From Christensenella sp. UBA3770 (lineage in GTDB: Bacteria > Bacillota > Clostridia > Christensenellales > CAG-1252), in NCBI GenBank assembly GCA_002371075.1, contig DFFS01000054.1, positions 1 to 6,766 of the forward strand: a DNA stretch of 6,766 nt, in the 5' to 3' direction. Under the pieces are notes generated by a model, which was not told the origin of the DNA, did no database searches, and saw nothing but the letters and a program-made list of their open reading frames with translations. Positions within the stretch are counted from its first letter, which is position 1. Each line of letters starts with the position of its first letter. Shown piece after piece: positions 6,065 to 6,766 of this stretch. The translations under genes and the position numbers were made by a program.

Positions 6065-6294
6065 TTGGCTTTCCCTCTGTAATTTTCCTTAACGGGATCA
6101 AAACCCCCTTTGGCAAGAGGATTGCAACGCAAGATCCTGAAAAAACCCTTGATGCACCCGCGAATGAGCCCGTACTTTTCTATCGCCTGATAGGTGTAGG
6201 ACGAGCAAGTGGGCGTGTAAATGCAACGATTGGGCAAAGCGGACGAAATGTTTTTTTTGTAAAACACCAACAGCGCGTGTGCTGCCTTGTCCAT
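6052..6294 (-). CDS. yidD: Membrane protein insertion efficiency factor YidD
   Basis: YidD is a small membrane-associated protein that improves YidC-dependent insertion in E. coli. The 80-residue protein matches the family closely: FYKKNISSALPNRCIYTPTC (11–30), YGLIRG (41–46), FFRILRCNPLAKGGFDPV (51–68). The three family cysteines are present (C24, C30, C57), plus an additional C47. Family members usually start with a short amphipathic helix, seen here as AAHALLVFYKK (4–14). The ATG is two bases after the rnpA stop. A strong ribosome binding site, GGGAGG (6307–6302), is embedded in the end of rnpA. The end overlaps yidC by 13 bases. Confidence 0.96.
   Translation of the reverse strand: MDKAAHALLVFYKKNISSALPNRCIYTPTCSSYTYQAIEKYGLIRGCIKGFFRILRCNPLAKGGFDPVKENYRGKAKWLL
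6073..6077 (-). promoter_or_regulatory. Ribosome binding site of yidC within yidD
   Basis: GAGGG on the minus strand lies eight bases ahead of the yidC ATG at 6064 and inside the yidD coding region. It supports this start despite the 13-base overlap with yidD. No other methionine codon occurs early in the yidC frame before conserved sequence begins. Confidence 0.7.
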
Positions 6295-6296
6295 TT

Positions 6297-6641
6297 TCAG
6301 TCCTCCCGTTTGAGCGCGTTTGCCTGCGTCAACAGCGAAAGCAACGCGTCCTTCAGATCCTGATAGCTGCGCTCGGCGCTGCCGCTTCGCGCAACCACAA
6401 CGTAATTTTGCCCGGGTACCACCCTGTTCATTTCCAACCGAAACGCTTCTTTCAAGCGGCGCTTGGTGCGATTGCGGCGGACGCTGTCGCCCACCTTTTT
6501 CCCCACCGAGAAGCCGACCTTCGGGGTGGAGAACCTGCTTTTTACAACGTAAAGCACCAAGAGCGCATTGCGATAGACCGCGCCGTGACGATAGAGATAA
6601 TCGAAACTACGCGTTCCGGTCAGGCGGTACTGCTTTTGCAT
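6297..6641 (-). CDS. rnpA: Ribonuclease P protein component RnpA
   Basis: RnpA is the small basic protein that binds the RNase P RNA and helps it recognise precursor tRNAs for 5' leader removal. The 114-residue length is typical. The protein shows the N-terminal LTGTRSFDYLYRHG (7–20), PKVGFSVGKKVGDSV (40–54) and the RNR signature RRNRTKRRLKEAFR (55–68), followed by VPGQNYVVVAR (75–85). The ATG at 6641 is two bases after the rpmH stop. No ribosome binding site is visible at useful spacing ahead of it, so translation probably depends on ribosomes finishing rpmH. The rpmH–rnpA pairing is one of the most conserved gene pairs in bacteria. Confidence 0.97.
   Translation of the reverse strand: MQKQYRLTGTRSFDYLYRHGAVYRNALLVLYVVKSRFSTPKVGFSVGKKVGDSVRRNRTKRRLKEAFRLEMNRVVPGQNYVVVARSGSAERSYQDLKDALLSLLTQANALKRED
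6302..6307 (-). promoter_or_regulatory. Ribosome binding site of yidD within rnpA
   Basis: GGGAGG on the minus strand lies seven bases ahead of the yidD ATG and overlaps the last codons of rnpA. It allows yidD to be translated without relying on rnpA termination alone. Confidence 0.75.
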
Positions 6642-6643
6642 CG

Positions 6644-6766
6644 TTAAGCGCAGAGTTGCTTTCTGCCCTTTGCACGACGTCTGGCAAGAACGTTCCTGCC
6701 GCCTTTGGTGGACATTCTGGCACGGAAACCGTGCACCTTGCTTCTGTGTCTTTTCTTGGGTTGATA
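6644..6766 (-). CDS. rpmH: 50S ribosomal protein L34 (5' end cut by window edge)
   Basis: The 40 visible residues run from YQPKKRHRSKVHGFRAR through MSTKGGRNVLARRRAKGRK to QLCA and match ribosomal protein L34, a very basic protein of the large subunit. L34 is usually 44 residues and starts with MKRT or similar, so about four codons are missing beyond 6766. The C-terminus LCA differs from the common LSA. As the first gene of the cluster, it would have the operon promoter upstream, outside the window. Confidence 0.98.
   Translation of the reverse strand, partial: YQPKKRHRSKVHGFRARMSTKGGRNVLARRRAKGRKQLCA

Overview
The window is the conserved rpmH–rnpA–yidD–yidC–jag–mnmE–mnmG–rsmG cluster that lies beside the replication origin in Bacillota and many other bacteria. 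All genes are on the minus strand, so transcription runs from the right edge to the left. The presence of jag (khpB), the long Clostridia-type YidC without a lipoprotein signal, the MnmG wording (CNPNVGGTGKGH, AGQFNGSSGYEEAAAQG) and the moderately GC-rich coding sequence suggest a Clostridia-class member of the Bacillota, possibly an uncultured gut-type lineage. The genus cannot be read from this sequence. dnaA/oriC would be expected beyond the right edge, upstream of rpmH, but is not in view.

Layout, in the order of transcription (right to left): rpmH (ribosomal protein L34, its first few codons cut off at 6766), rnpA (RNase P protein), yidD (insertion efficiency factor), yidC (membrane insertase), jag/khpB (KH–R3H RNA-binding protein), mnmE and mnmG (the two subunits of the tRNA wobble-uridine modification enzyme) and rsmG (16S rRNA G527 methyltransferase). 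Gaps are very short: 2 nt, 2 nt, a 13-nt overlap, 61 nt, 6 nt, a 4-nt ATGA overlap and 19 nt. This looks like one operon with extensive translational coupling. After rsmG comes a separate promoter-like site, a complete tRNA-Ser(GCU) with encoded CCA, a 219-bp spacer, and the 5' end of a probable tRNA-Pro at the left edge.

Functionally the cluster links ribosome assembly (L34, RsmG), tRNA maturation and modification (RNase P, MnmE/MnmG), membrane protein insertion (YidD, YidC) and an RNA-binding regulator (Jag). These are core housekeeping genes. I see no defence system, transposase, CRISPR array or other accessory module.

The least ordinary part is the 24–242 spacer. It carries an exact 22-bp copy of the 3' end of the tRNA-Ser gene, a further tRNA-like scrap, a strong 35-nt imperfect hairpin and an 11-bp near-perfect inverted copy of the T-arm. 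It is either a decayed tRNA-Ser gene or the scar of something that used the tRNA 3' end as an integration site. Smaller oddities are a Jag N-terminal domain without its usual glycine/phenylalanine motif, Lys in place of the usual Arg in the YidC groove helix, a shortened RsmG tail, and a hairpin just ahead of the jag ribosome binding site.
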